A DNA stretch of 8,205 bases from Pelagibacteraceae bacterium (GTDB lineage: Bacteria > Pseudomonadota > Alphaproteobacteria > Pelagibacterales > Pelagibacteraceae), in NCBI GenBank assembly GCA_016764285.1, contig JAESSC010000118.1, forward strand, positions 1 to 8,205. Direction: 5' to 3'. Each line of letters opens with the position of its first letter. The stretch's first letter is position 1. A model generated the notes under the pieces. That model did not search any database. It was not told the DNA's origin and saw nothing but the letters and a program-made list of their open reading frames with translations. Below are positions 1 through 7,322 of this stretch, one piece after another. The position numbers and the translations under genes were made by a program.

Positions 1-1055
1 TCATTGGTAAATTTTCTATTTTTAAAAAATAATTTCATATTTTTTTTAAAGCTATTATTTCCATTCTTCCCAAGATTTTTACTTGATATAAAAAGCTGAA
101 AATCATCCACTAAACCTTTATTTAAAAAATTAGTAGTCAAGTTTAGTCCAGATTCTAAAAAAATCCTAGAAAAACCTAATATTTTTACTTTCATAAGAAT
201 ATATTTTAAATCAAAATTTTCATCCTCACTTAAAGGAATTTTGACGAGTTCAATTTTTAAATTTTTTAAAACTTTAATCTTTTTTTGGTCAATTTTATTG
301 AAAAAAATAATAGTACGATACTTATTTGCCGATCTAACTATATTAGATGTAATATGTATTTTTAGCCTTTTATCTAAAATAATTCTAGATGGCGAGTTAT
401 CTTCCAATCCACGAATTCTACATGTAAATCTAGGATTATCTATAATAATAGTATTAACACTTGTTAGGATGCAGTCATGATTGCTTCTCATTAAATGTAC
501 TCTTCCACGAGAAAACTTATTTGTAATCCATTTTTTTTTCTTACTGTTTGTATAAAAATCTTTCGAAATGGCCATTTTTGCTGTAACAAAAGGCAGAATA
601 TTTTCTTTGTATTTAAAATAACTTTTATAAAAATTTTTAATATCAGAACCAAGAATTCCATTTTGTACTCTTATTTTATTTTTTTTAAGTTGCTTTGTGC
701 TTTTGTTATATGATCTGCGATCTGGATCATTTAGAGAGAAAAAAACTCTTTTAATTTTATTTCTTATAATTGTTTTAACGCAAGGTGGTGTTCTTCCGTA
801 ATGTGAGCAAGGTTCTAGAGTCACGTACAAATCGGAATTTTTAATATCATTTTTAGAATAAGTTATTGCATTTTGCTCAGCATGAGGTCTGCCATTTATG
901 CCTGTGCATCCTGCGCTTATAATGCAATCATTTTTAACAATAACGCATCCCACTGCAGGATTTTCTTTTGTGTTTCCCAAATTTCTTTGAGCCTGCATTA
1001 AAGCAAGCTTCATAAAAAAAGAATGTTTTGATTGTTTATTCTGCTTTATAGACAT
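1..1055 (-). CDS. ribD: Bifunctional riboflavin biosynthesis protein RibD (deaminase/reductase), 3' end cut by the window
   Basis: RibD catalyses two early steps of riboflavin synthesis in the cytoplasm: deamination of the GTP-cyclohydrolase II product, then NADPH-dependent reduction of its ribosyl side chain. The frame is open from 1055 to the left edge, giving 351 visible codons; E. coli RibD has about 367, so only a short C-terminal piece is missing. The N-terminal deaminase domain has the zinc site: H58-A-E60, then P-C83 and T-P-P-C92, with the same spacing as in E. coli. The reductase domain follows, with the R-V-H-L-M-R stretch, D-N-P and a late E301-S-G motif where families usually show E-G-G. 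I prefer the ATG at 1055, overlapping the end of nrdR by 20 bases, because residues just before Met15 (position 1013) look like the family N-terminus; 1013 is the alternative. It is the last visible gene of the rpiB-glyA-nrdR-ribD run. Confidence 0.93.
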   Translation of the reverse strand, partial: MSIKQNKQSKHSFFMKLALMQAQRNLGNTKENPAVGCVIVKNDCIISAGCTGINGRPHAEQNAITYSKNDIKNSDLYVTLEPCSHYGRTPPCVKTIIRNKIKRVFFSLNDPDRRSYNKSTKQLKKNKIRVQNGILGSDIKNFYKSYFKYKENILPFVTAKMAISKDFYTNSKKKKWITNKFSRGRVHLMRSNHDCILTSVNTIIIDNPRFTCRIRGLEDNSPSRIILDKRLKIHITSNIVRSANKYRTIIFFNKIDQKKIKVLKNLKIELVKIPLSEDENFDLKYILMKVKILGFSRIFLESGLNLTTNFLNKGLVDDFQLFISSKNLGKNGNNSFKKNMKLFFKNRKFTN

Positions 1056-1500
1056 TCAAGTTGCCGATGAATTGTTCAAAATCTTTCGCTTCTTTAAAAT
1101 TTCTATAAACTGAAGCAAAACGAACATAAGCTACTTGATCTAAATTTGAGAGACCATCCATAATAAATTTTCCTATTGTAGACGTTGGAATTTCATTTTC
1201 ACCGAGACCTTCTAAATTCCTGACAATTTTTGAAATAAACTTCTCAACGGATTCGCTATCTATAGGTCTTTTTCGTAAAGCTATAGTAATAGATTTAGCG
1301 ATTTTATCCCTATCAAAAGGAGCTCGACGGCCGTTACTTTTGATCACAGTTAGTTCTCTAAATTGAACCCTTTCAAAAGTTGTAAAACGTTCTTTTCTAT
1401 CACAAGCACATACTCTTCGTCTTCTAATTGCGGTTCCATCTTCAGTTGGTCTTGAGTCTACAACTGATGTATCTTTTTCTCTACAAAATGGGCAAAGCAT
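1036..1500 (-). CDS. nrdR: Transcriptional repressor NrdR (ribonucleotide reductase regulator)
   Basis: NrdR binds NrdR boxes upstream of ribonucleotide reductase genes and represses them in response to ATP/dATP. At 154 residues it has normal family length. The N-terminal zinc ribbon begins M-L-C3-P-F-C6, continues with D-S-R-P-T-E-D-G and a run of four arginines (26-29), then reaches R-F-T-T-F-E-R. The ATP-cone domain covers about residues 49-139, including the family's F-D-R-D-K, R-P-I-D and [11 protein letters not shown] motifs. Oddly, the second zinc pair reads C31-A-C33 instead of the usual C-x2-C, with one extra residue before R-F-T-T-F. The gene starts 3 bases after the glyA stop and overlaps ribD, so it is probably cotranscribed with both. 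The same neighbourhood (glyA-nrdR-ribD) is common in alphaproteobacteria. No NrdR box was recognised in the window. Confidence 0.96.
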   Translation of the reverse strand: MLCPFCREKDTSVVDSRPTEDGTAIRRRRVCACDRKERFTTFERVQFRELTVIKSNGRRAPFDRDKIAKSITIALRKRPIDSESVEKFISKIVRNLEGLGENEIPTSTIGKFIMDGLSNLDQVAYVRFASVYRNFKEAKDFEQFIGNLNVYKAE

Positions 1501-1503
1501 AAG

Positions 1504-2820
1504 TTAATTTTCTTTCAAATGATTATAAATTGGAAATTTTGAACAAAGCTCTATAACTTCTTTTCTAACTTCAGATTCAATTTTACCATTATCTTCTTGA
1601 TTTTTTGATAAACTTTCAATTACCTTGCTTATTAAATTTCCAACTTTTTTGAATTCGTTTAATCCAAAACCTCTGGTTGTTACAGCTTGTGTGCCAAGTC
1701 TTATGCCCGAGGTAATTGTCATTTTCTGTGTATCAAAGGGAATACCGTTTTTGTTGCAGGTAATATTTGCTTTTCCTAAACTGGTTTCTGCATCTTTTCC
1801 TGTAACTTTAAAAGGTCGTAAGTCAACTAACATTAAATGTGTATCAGTGCCTCCTGAAAATATTTTAAAACCATTATTTTTTAAAGTTTCAGATAAAATT
1901 TTAGCATTAGCAAGAACCGATTTTATATAATCTTTAAAATTTGGTTGTAAAGCTTCTTGAAAAGTAACAGCTTTTGCTGCTATGATATGCATTAAAGGCC
2001 CGCCTTGATATCCAGGAAAAACAGCTGAGTTGATTTTTTTAATTATATCCTCTCTATTTGTTAAGATAATTCCTCCTCTACCGCCCCTTAAAACTTTATG
2101 TGTAGTTGATGTCACAACATCTGCATATTCAATGGGATTTGGATGTCCTTTTCCAGCTACTAATCCCGCAAAATGAGCCATATCCACCATAAGATATGCA
2201 TTTATTTTATCTGCTATTTCTTTAAATTTTTTAAAATCAATAATTCTAGAATATGCGCTGCCGCCAGCAATTATAAGTTTCGGCTTATGTTGTTTTGCTA
2301 ATATCTCGATTTGATTGTAATCAATAAGTCCAGTTTCTTTATCAACATCGTAATGAAATGAACTTAACCATTTCCCTGAAAGTGAAACTTTTGCTCCATG
2401 AGTTAGATGACCTCCAGAGTTTAAACTCATACCAAGTATGGGGTCTCCAGGGTTTAAAAGCGCAAGATATACAGCTCCGTTAGCTTGTGCTCCTGAATGA
2501 GGTTGTACATTTGCATATTTACAATCAAATAATTTTTTTACTCTTTCAAGCGCTAGGTCTTCAGCTTTATCAACGAATTCGCATCCACCATAATATCTTT
2601 TTGATGGATAACCTTCAGCATATTTATTTGTCATGATTGAGCCTTGGGCATCTAAGACAGCTTTTGAAACAATATTTTCTGATGCAATTAATTCAATATG
2701 CTGTTGCTGTCTTTCTAGTTCAAGCTTTATAGAATTATATAAATCTGGGTCTGTTGTTGATAAATCATTATCAAAAAAATTTTGATAATTGTCGGACATA
2801 TATTTATTTAATTTTGGCAT
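1504..2820 (-). CDS. glyA: Serine hydroxymethyltransferase
   Basis: This PLP enzyme interconverts serine and glycine with transfer of a one-carbon unit to tetrahydrofolate, supplying purine, thymidylate and methionine synthesis. The 438 residues are essentially full family length. Visible signatures include H-I-E-L-I-A-S-E-N near residue 41, the N-K-Y-A-E-G-Y-P substrate region (65-72), S-G-A-Q-A-N around the cofactor phosphate (109-114), D213-M-A-H for the pyridine nitrogen, and T-T-H-K242 as the Schiff-base lysine. After the lysine the sequence is R-G-G-R-G-G, where most family members have R-G-P-R-G-G. Start choice: the ATG at 2820 lies 7 bases after the rpiB stop, but a second in-frame ATG at 2799 (Met8, followed by S-D-N) fits the usual N-terminus at least as well; neither has a clear Shine-Dalgarno. 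It lies between rpiB and nrdR, probably in one transcript. Confidence 0.97.
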   Translation of the reverse strand: MPKLNKYMSDNYQNFFDNDLSTTDPDLYNSIKLELERQQQHIELIASENIVSKAVLDAQGSIMTNKYAEGYPSKRYYGGCEFVDKAEDLALERVKKLFDCKYANVQPHSGAQANGAVYLALLNPGDPILGMSLNSGGHLTHGAKVSLSGKWLSSFHYDVDKETGLIDYNQIEILAKQHKPKLIIAGGSAYSRIIDFKKFKEIADKINAYLMVDMAHFAGLVAGKGHPNPIEYADVVTSTTHKVLRGGRGGIILTNREDIIKKINSAVFPGYQGGPLMHIIAAKAVTFQEALQPNFKDYIKSVLANAKILSETLKNNGFKIFSGGTDTHLMLVDLRPFKVTGKDAETSLGKANITCNKNGIPFDTQKMTITSGIRLGTQAVTTRGFGLNEFKKVGNLISKVIESLSKNQEDNGKIESEVRKEVIELCSKFPIYNHLKEN

Positions 2821-2827
2821 ACACGTT

Positions 2828-3277
2828 TTATATTTTTTTTACTCTTCGCGAATGACGACCACCATCAAAATCAGTTTTTAAAAATGTACTTACACATTTT
2901 AATGCAACATTTTTTTTAGTCAACTTTGCTCCTATTGTCATCACATTAGCATTATTATGTAGTCTACTTAATTTTGTAGATTTAGTGTCATAGCACAATG
3001 CAGCTCTAATATTTTTGTGTTTGTTAGCAGCCATGGACATTCCAGTTCCAGATCCACATATTAAAATACCGAATTGATTTTTATCTTTTCTCATTTTTTT
3101 TGATAAAAGATGCGCATAGTCTGGATAATCAACTGAACTGGTATTTTCTGCTCCAAGATCCAACACTTTTTCCTTTTTTTTAATCAAAAATTTTTTAATT
3201 TCTTCCTTTAGTTTAAAACCAGCATGATCAGATGCTAGAACCACTTTTTTTGATTTTATTTTTCTATCTCTTGCCAC
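2828..3277 (-). CDS. rpiB: Ribose-5-phosphate isomerase B
   Basis: RpiB interconverts ribose 5-phosphate and ribulose 5-phosphate in the non-oxidative pentose phosphate pathway; it belongs to the LacA/RpiB family, unrelated to RpiA. The 149-residue protein carries the S-D17-H18-A-G phosphosugar motif, V-D-Y-P-D-Y, the catalytic loop I-C74-G-S-G-T-G-M with the general-base cysteine, and L-H107-N-N-A-N-V, close to the usual H-N-D-A-N. The C-terminal G-G-R-H-x-R-R segment is also typical. The call begins at a GTG (3277) with no strong Shine-Dalgarno. The first about 9 lysine- and arginine-rich residues are not conserved, so an internal GTG at 3244 is possible. A promoter candidate lies just upstream. 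The gene is first in the minus-strand run leading into glyA, nrdR and ribD. Confidence 0.94.
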   Translation of the reverse strand: MARDRKIKSKKVVLASDHAGFKLKEEIKKFLIKKKEKVLDLGAENTSSVDYPDYAHLLSKKMRKDKNQFGILICGSGTGMSMAANKHKNIRAALCYDTKSTKLSRLHNNANVMTIGAKLTKKNVALKCVSTFLKTDFDGGRHSRRVKKI

Positions 3278-3301
3278 TGCTAAAGTTAAAATTAAACTAC
3301 A

Positions 3302-3330
3302 TATATATAGTATAAAAATTTATACCACAA
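3302..3330 (-). promoter_or_regulatory. Candidate sigma-70 promoter for rpiB-glyA-nrdR-ribD
   Basis: Read on the minus strand, TTGTGG (3330-3325) is followed by a 17-base spacer and TATATA (3307-3302), about 24 bases before the rpiB GTG. TATACT (3314-3309) is an alternative -10. The spacing is right, but the 77-base gap is almost pure A/T, so chance matches are likely. Confidence 0.4.
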
Positions 3331-3354
3331 TATTTTGATTTAGATTTTTATTAA

Positions 3355-3945
3355 CTAATGAAACTTATAATCGGTCAAACATGCCACTAAATGGACTCTA
3401 TTTTCTTCTCCACCGTTAAAAGCATTGTGATATTTTGTGTTGTTGGTAATCCAAACAGAGCCATCGGCAGGTAAGTGTTTTGCAACATTTTCGATAACCT
3501 GTAAACATCCAGGGTTTGTAATAATTGGTACATGCAATCTTGGCTCTGGATCTCTATGCCAGCTTAAAGTTGTTCTTGGCTTTTTTAATAAAATTCTTAC
3601 TCGACCAAGTTTAAATTTAGAGGATAATTTTTCATAAACCTCTTTAAAATAAGTATGTTCGAAATCTTTTACAAACTCTGTGTATAGATTTTCATCTATA
3701 GGTTTATCTCTCGAAACTTCCTTGCCAGATTCATCCGGTTTCGTCCAAAAAACTCCCCTAGCATTATTTCCTTTGGTTGAAGCTGGATCCCCAGGAACTT
3801 GATTCAGACAGATTGCAGCAAAGTTAGGAATGTCATTTGCGCTATCATAATTTTTAATTTTTAAAACTTCTTCTAAACCTTTTTTAAGTTTTGAAACATT
3901 AAAAAGCATATTTTTAACTTTATGAAAATCTTTAAAATCGCTCAT
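3355..3945 (-). CDS. 2-oxoglutarate/Fe(II)-dependent oxygenase, aspartyl/asparaginyl beta-hydroxylase-like
   Basis: This 196-residue protein appears to be a cytoplasmic double-stranded beta-helix oxygenase that would couple 2-oxoglutarate decarboxylation to hydroxylation of an unidentified substrate. The C-terminal half shows the full metal and cosubstrate pattern of the AspH-like family: W-H130-R-D132 (first His and Asp iron ligands), R136-L-H138-V-P-I, a D-G-S-V-W-I strand, Y-H173-N (distal His ligand) and N-R183-V-H-L-V, whose arginine should bind the 2-oxoglutarate carboxylate. The N-terminal about 100 residues are less recognisable; there is no signal peptide or membrane segment, so it is not a membrane-anchored AspH. 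The start at 3945 gives M-S-D-F-K; Met13 is an alternative. It is divergent from hemB and 77 bases upstream of rpiB on the same strand, with no obvious functional link to either. The substrate could be a peptide, amino acid or small molecule. Confidence 0.78.
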   Translation of the reverse strand: MSDFKDFHKVKNMLFNVSKLKKGLEEVLKIKNYDSANDIPNFAAICLNQVPGDPASTKGNNARGVFWTKPDESGKEVSRDKPIDENLYTEFVKDFEHTYFKEVYEKLSSKFKLGRVRILLKKPRTTLSWHRDPEPRLHVPIITNPGCLQVIENVAKHLPADGSVWITNNTKYHNAFNGGEENRVHLVACLTDYKFH

Positions 3946-3989
3946 ATAATCAAACTTATTACATTTGTAGATTAAATAATAGACCGGAT

Positions 3990-4017
3990 TTGTCGCAATG
4001 GTATTATTAATTATAAT
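3990..4017 (+). promoter_or_regulatory. Candidate sigma-70 promoter for hemB
   Basis: TTGTCG (3990-3995), a 16-base spacer and a perfect TATAAT (4012-4017) sit 37 bases before the hemB ATG, in the 109-base divergent gap between the oxygenase gene and hemB. The -35 lies in the least AT-rich part of the gap. On the opposite strand TTGCGA (3998-3993) overlaps it and could be a weak -35 for the oxygenase gene, although no good -10 follows. No riboswitch or operator is apparent. Confidence 0.55.
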
Positions 4018-4054
4018 AATATAAACTTAAAATTGTAGTGAGAACGGTTATTAA

Positions 4055-5044
4055 ATGAAAAGCATAGGCTCATATCCCAGCACAAGACTAAGAAGGAATA
4101 GAAAAAAAGAATGGTCTCGAAGACTTGTGCAAGAAAGCACATTATCGCCAAATGATTTAATTTGGCCAATATTTATTTGTGAAGGCACAAATGTAAAAGA
4201 ACGCATTAACACTATGCCAGGCGTTTATAGACATTCAATCGATAAGTTAGAAAAATTAGTTGAAAGTGCAATGGATAAAAATATACCAATGATCGCTTTA
4301 TTTCCAAATATTCCAAACTCAAAAAAAAACAGCAAAGGATCTGAGGCTTTAAATAAAAATAATCTTGTGTGCAAGGCTCTAAGATTAATTAGAAAAAATT
4401 ATAAAAATATTGGGATAATGTGTGATGTAGCTCTTGATCCATACACCAGTCATGGTCATGACGGAATACTGAAAAATAATTATGTAGATAATGATGAAAC
4501 AATAAAGATTTTAATTAAACAATCTCTTTTACAAGCTGAAATGGGATGTGATGTTATTGCTCCCTCGGATATGATGGATGGTAGAGTTGGTGAAATCAGA
4601 AAAGCACTAGATAAAAATAATTATGAACTAGTTCAAATATTATCCTATGCTGTAAAATATGCCTCTAATTTTTACGGTCCTTTCCGAGATGCTGTTGGTT
4701 CAAAAAAAACTTTAAAAGGTGATAAAAAAAATTATCAAATGGATTTCAGGAATTCTAAAGAAGCTCTTAGAGAAGTTGCTTTAGACATAAAAGAAGGAGC
4801 TGATTTTGTAATGGTTAAGCCTGGAATGCCTTATTTAGACATAATAAAATTAATTAGAGACAATTTCAAAATACCCGTATTTGCCTACCAAGTTTCAGGT
4901 GAATATAGTTTAATTAAAAACGGAATAAAAAATCAAATTTTGAATGAAGAAGCAATAATCGAAAGTTTGACATCTTTTAAAAGAGCTGGGGCAAGCGCTG
5001 TAGTTACTTATTTTGCTGAAGAAATTGCCCAAAAGTTAAGATAA
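4055..5044 (+). CDS. hemB: Delta-aminolevulinic acid dehydratase (porphobilinogen synthase)
   Basis: HemB condenses two 5-aminolevulinate molecules into porphobilinogen, the first common step of tetrapyrrole (haem) synthesis, as a cytoplasmic homo-oligomer. The 329 residues match family length. The alphaproteobacterial N-terminus with R-L-R-R-N-R is followed by M-P-G-V-Y-R (54-59), A-P-S-D-M-M-D-G-R (169-177), the active-site lysine K201 before Y-A-S-N-F-Y-G-P-F-R, and the Schiff-base lysine K255 in M-V-K-P-G. The metal-site segment reads D124-V-A-L-D128-P-Y-T-S-H-G-H-D136-G: aspartates replace the cysteines of zinc enzymes, so this belongs to the magnesium-type group known from Bradyrhizobium and Pseudomonas. 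It is the only plus-strand gene here, has its own promoter candidate, and its last 9 bases overlap the end of the DUF2061 gene on the other strand. Shine-Dalgarno is weak. Confidence 0.98.
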   Translation: MKSIGSYPSTRLRRNRKKEWSRRLVQESTLSPNDLIWPIFICEGTNVKERINTMPGVYRHSIDKLEKLVESAMDKNIPMIALFPNIPNSKKNSKGSEALNKNNLVCKALRLIRKNYKNIGIMCDVALDPYTSHGHDGILKNNYVDNDETIKILIKQSLLQAEMGCDVIAPSDMMDGRVGEIRKALDKNNYELVQILSYAVKYASNFYGPFRDAVGSKKTLKGDKKNYQMDFRNSKEALREVALDIKEGADFVMVKPGMPYLDIIKLIRDNFKIPVFAYQVSGEYSLIKNGIKNQILNEEAIIESLTSFKRAGASAVVTYFAEEIAQKLR

Positions 5045-5257
5045 CCACCACCATTTCTTTTTTCCCCATTTAATTTTATTCCATATTCTCTCGTGAAAAT
5101 AATAAAAAAATGTTTTTGTTATAACCTCAAAACCAGCAATAGATGCACCCATTCCCCATTCACCAGTTATGATCCATGCTATAACAAAAGTATCTAGAGA
5201 AGCAGTAATTCTCCAAGTAAGTGTTTTTAATATAGATCTTATTTTATATTCTTCCAT
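5036..5257 (-). CDS. DUF2061 family small membrane protein
   Basis: This 73-residue protein of unknown function matches the DUF2061 pattern: an early K-T-L-T-W-R-I (residues 11-17), a T-G-E near the middle, and a late K-x4-Y-Y-F-H-E-R-I-W block (48-59). Two hydrophobic segments, about residues 18-33 and 38-54, suggest a two-pass inner-membrane hairpin. The basic, tryptophan-rich tail (G-K-K-K-W-W-W-L-S) is probably at the membrane interface. Its ATG overlaps the recO stop by one base (TAATG), implying translational coupling, so it is the last gene of the pdxJ-to-recO operon. Its 3' end overlaps hemB, which converges from the other strand, by 9 bases. Family membership is from motif recognition; no role can be assigned from context. 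Confidence 0.85.
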   Translation of the reverse strand: MEEYKIRSILKTLTWRITASLDTFVIAWIITGEWGMGASIAGFEVITKTFFYYFHERIWNKIKWGKKKWWWLS

Positions 5258-5928
5258 TAATTAAAGTATTTTTCTAAAATACTTCTAGACAAAGGCAGTC
5301 TAAGTCGGTGCGGCAAAATAAAATTTTCCATTAATAGGCTTTTATTGAAAGTTAAGGCTTCCTTAATTACAGCATTTGAAAAGTTTTTACTATTTTGTTC
5401 TAATAAAAGTTTAGGAATTTTAAAATATCTATCATTTATTTCAATAGTATTACTAATGTGGTTTTCGGGGTAATTTTTATCAATAAAGTTAATTCCAAAA
5501 CCCAGTTCCTTAATTAGAGATAATTCCCAGAAAATATATAATTGTATCCAATCATCATGATTAAATTGCTCAACTAGTCGATCGAAAGAATGATAAATTT
5601 TTTTATTAATTTGTCTTTCTGGTAATAAAATTTTTAAAATTGAAGTAGCGGCAAGAACACAAATAGATCTTTTTTTATCATCAAAAAATAAAGGAGAAAT
5701 GGGTTTAATAAGTTCAGTATTAAAATAACCAACTTTATTCTCACCTTTAGACTTCCAATTCAACAAAATCTTGTTTCCTATTTGAAAATTTTTTTTTAAT
5801 TTTTTGGAGGAACCGCCATAAACAACTCCACCACATTTTCCATGATTTAAAGTAAATGCTTCAATAAAAATTGAATTTTCGTCGAAATTAGTTTTAGACA
5901 ATAAATAACCTTCATCTTTCCAGTACAT
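5257..5928 (-). CDS. recO: DNA repair protein RecO
   Basis: RecO works with RecR (and RecF) to replace SSB by RecA on single-stranded DNA during gap repair. The 223-residue protein starts M-Y-W-K-D-E-G-Y-L-L-S, the characteristic alphaproteobacterial RecO opening. The N-terminal OB-fold (about 1-80) includes the N-H-G-K-C-G-G-V-V-Y-G-G segment (28-39) and a later N-W-K-S-K-G strand. The rest is the helical domain, with L-I-K-E-L-G-F-G-I-N near residues 138-147. There is no C-terminal cysteine cluster, so the zinc-binding variant found in some bacteria is absent. It begins 2 bases after the rnc stop, and its stop overlaps the next start. In most alphaproteobacteria era lies between rnc and recO; here the two abut directly. 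Confidence 0.92.
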   Translation of the reverse strand: MYWKDEGYLLSKTNFDENSIFIEAFTLNHGKCGGVVYGGSSKKLKKNFQIGNKILLNWKSKGENKVGYFNTELIKPISPLFFDDKKRSICVLAATSILKILLPERQINKKIYHSFDRLVEQFNHDDWIQLYIFWELSLIKELGFGINFIDKNYPENHISNTIEINDRYFKIPKLLLEQNSKNFSNAVIKEALTFNKSLLMENFILPHRLRLPLSRSILEKYFN

Positions 5929-5930
5929 AG

Positions 5931-6599
5931 TTAATTTATATTTATGCTTTTCAATAAACGATTAGCACTATCTTGCTGTGCTTGTTGCTTAGAATTTCCA
6001 AATCCAATAAATTGCTTTGATCCATCAATGATGACTGAAATTTTAAAGATCGGATTATGTTTTGGTCCTTTTGAGCTTAAAAGACGATAGACCGGAAGTT
6101 TTTTGTACATTTTAAGGGAATGCTCTTGCAATTTGGTTTTAGGGTCTAAAATTGTAATATGTGATTTATTTATATCTTGTTTCCAAAGTCTTAGAACAAG
6201 TTCTTTAACGTAATTGTATCCTCTATCAACAAATATTGCTCCAATGATAGCTTCGCAGGCGTCACTTAAAATTTTTTCATCTTTTCGAATAATTTTTTTT
6301 TTAGTATCACCCATTATAATAAAATCTTTAATTCCAATAGACCAAGCTAAAGAAGCGCAAGTTTTCCTATTAACTAATTTTGCAAATCTTTTATCTAGAA
6401 CACCCTCAGTTTCTTTTGGATATATATCAAATAATTTGTTTGAGAGTACTAAACCAATTACCCTATCTCCCAGAAATTCAAGTCTTTCATTATTGATCTC
6501 ATGATTGGCGCTTTTATGAGTTAAGGCTTGAATTAGCAATGATTTATTCTTTATTTTTATTTTCAATCTTTTTTCAAAATTTTTTATATTAGGATTCAT
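5931..6599 (-). CDS. rnc: Ribonuclease III
   Basis: RNase III is a homodimeric, Mg-dependent endonuclease that cleaves double-stranded RNA, notably the 30S rRNA precursor and structured mRNAs. The 222 residues cover the full protein. The nuclease domain carries the signature N-E-R-L-E-F-L-G-D-R-V-I (about 37-48), with its acidic metal ligands, and D-A-C-E-A-I-I-G-A-I-F (about 113-123), containing the catalytic Asp and Glu. The C-terminal double-stranded RNA-binding domain starts at D-P-K-T-K-L-Q-E (about 152) and ends in the A-x2-D-S-A-N-R-L-L helix. Arginine after G-D in the signature is common in alphaproteobacteria and not a defect. It sits 22 bases after lepB and 2 before recO. A coding run of ten A (6302-6293) is read in frame, a useful contrast with the broken runs in lepB and acpS. 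Confidence 0.97.
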   Translation of the reverse strand: MNPNIKNFEKRLKIKIKNKSLLIQALTHKSANHEINNERLEFLGDRVIGLVLSNKLFDIYPKETEGVLDKRFAKLVNRKTCASLAWSIGIKDFIIMGDTKKKIIRKDEKILSDACEAIIGAIFVDRGYNYVKELVLRLWKQDINKSHITILDPKTKLQEHSLKMYKKLPVYRLLSSKGPKHNPIFKISVIIDGSKQFIGFGNSKQQAQQDSANRLLKSININ

Positions 6600-6621
6600 T
6601 GTATTTTATTAAAAAAACGAG

Positions 6622-7322
6622 CTATTCGAATGCTTTCGTGCCATTTCCAAAATTTAAAAAAATTTCCCTTTTTTTTATCATTGGAAAAAAAATTAATCTA
6701 GCCTTACCTACAAGATTATTAAAAGTAACATAACCAACACTACTTAAGTATCGACTATCTTTAGAGCAATCTCTGTTATCACCCATAAAAAAATAATGTT
6801 CATTAGGTACAATAAATTTATCCGTATTTTGCATTGTGCCTTCTTTATTATAAACCGCAATATACTTTTTTCCGTTCGGAAGAATCTCTTCAAACGCGTT
6901 AACATTCAATATTTCGTTACCACAATTAATATTAATAGTAATTTCTATTTTATTACGTTGTATCTTTTGATTATTTAAATAAAGATCACCATCTATGATT
7001 TGCAAAGTATCTCCTGGCAGTCCGATTAATCTTTTAATATAATCAGTTCTATTATCGGCTGGAGTTTTAAAAACTACTACATCTCCTCTTTCAGGATTTT
7101 TACTAAAGTATCTTTTATTTGTTAGGTTTGGACTAAAGGGTAATGAATGACGACTATAACCATATGAATATTTTGAAACAAATAATCGATCACCCACTAA
7201 CAAATTTGGTTCCATGGAGGATGAAGGAATATAAAAAGGTTGAAAAAGAAAACTTCTAATTATTATTGCAATTATAAGTGCATAGATAATTGTTTTTATA
7301 TTTTCAATAATTTTTTTTTCAT
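6622..7322 (-). CDS. lepB: Signal peptidase I, with an apparent -1 frameshift in a poly-A run at the start
   Basis: LepB is the inner-membrane serine/lysine protease that removes signal peptides from exported proteins. The uninterrupted frame with a Met start begins only at 7215 (197 residues), immediately after the catalytic serine, which cannot be the true start. Reading upstream in that frame gives a conserved membrane anchor (R-S-F-L-F-Q-P-F-Y-I-P) and S-S-S-M-E-P, but no ATG, GTG or TTG before a stop at 7338-7336. An ATG at 7322, overlapping the acpS stop as TAATG, lies one base out of frame, separated by nine A. Adding one A gives a 233-residue protein: membrane segment about 9-27, nucleophile S36, general base K97 in Y-I-K-R-L-I-G-L-P-G-D, and G-D-N-R-D-C-S-K-D-S-R. 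The body is fully conserved, so this is probably a working gene affected by a sequence error or by slippage. Confidence 0.9.
7311..7319 (-). repeat. Poly-A tract (A9) at the lepB start; probable frameshift site
   Basis: Nine consecutive A on the coding strand directly follow the ATG at 7322. As written, the ATG frame reaches a stop after eight codons; ten A would join it to the conserved lepB frame. Confidence 0.8.

Noticed and set aside
241..713. Two plus-strand open frames (241-480 and 495-713) that look like small hydrophobic proteins
   Set aside because: They lie wholly antisense to the well-conserved ribD reading frame and show no family motifs; the hydrophobic residues come from T-rich antisense of Lys and Asn codons.
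1625..1930. Plus-strand open frame of 101 codons
   Set aside because: Antisense to glyA, whose protein is conserved throughout; no independent motif or start signal.
3311..3324. Near-palindrome between the oxygenase gene and rpiB, considered as an operator or terminator
   Set aside because: It is pure A/T, imperfect at the centre, has no GC stem, and overlaps the promoter candidate; expected by chance in this composition.
3437..3637. Plus-strand open frame of 66 codons
   Set aside because: Antisense to the oxygenase gene's conserved metal-site region.
6214..6978. Plus-strand open frames at 6214-6504 and 6796-6978
   Set aside because: Antisense shadows of rnc and lepB, with no recognisable protein features.
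6622..7215. Taking the Met at 7215 as the real LepB start
   Set aside because: This Met directly follows the catalytic serine, and the sequence upstream in frame encodes the conserved membrane anchor.
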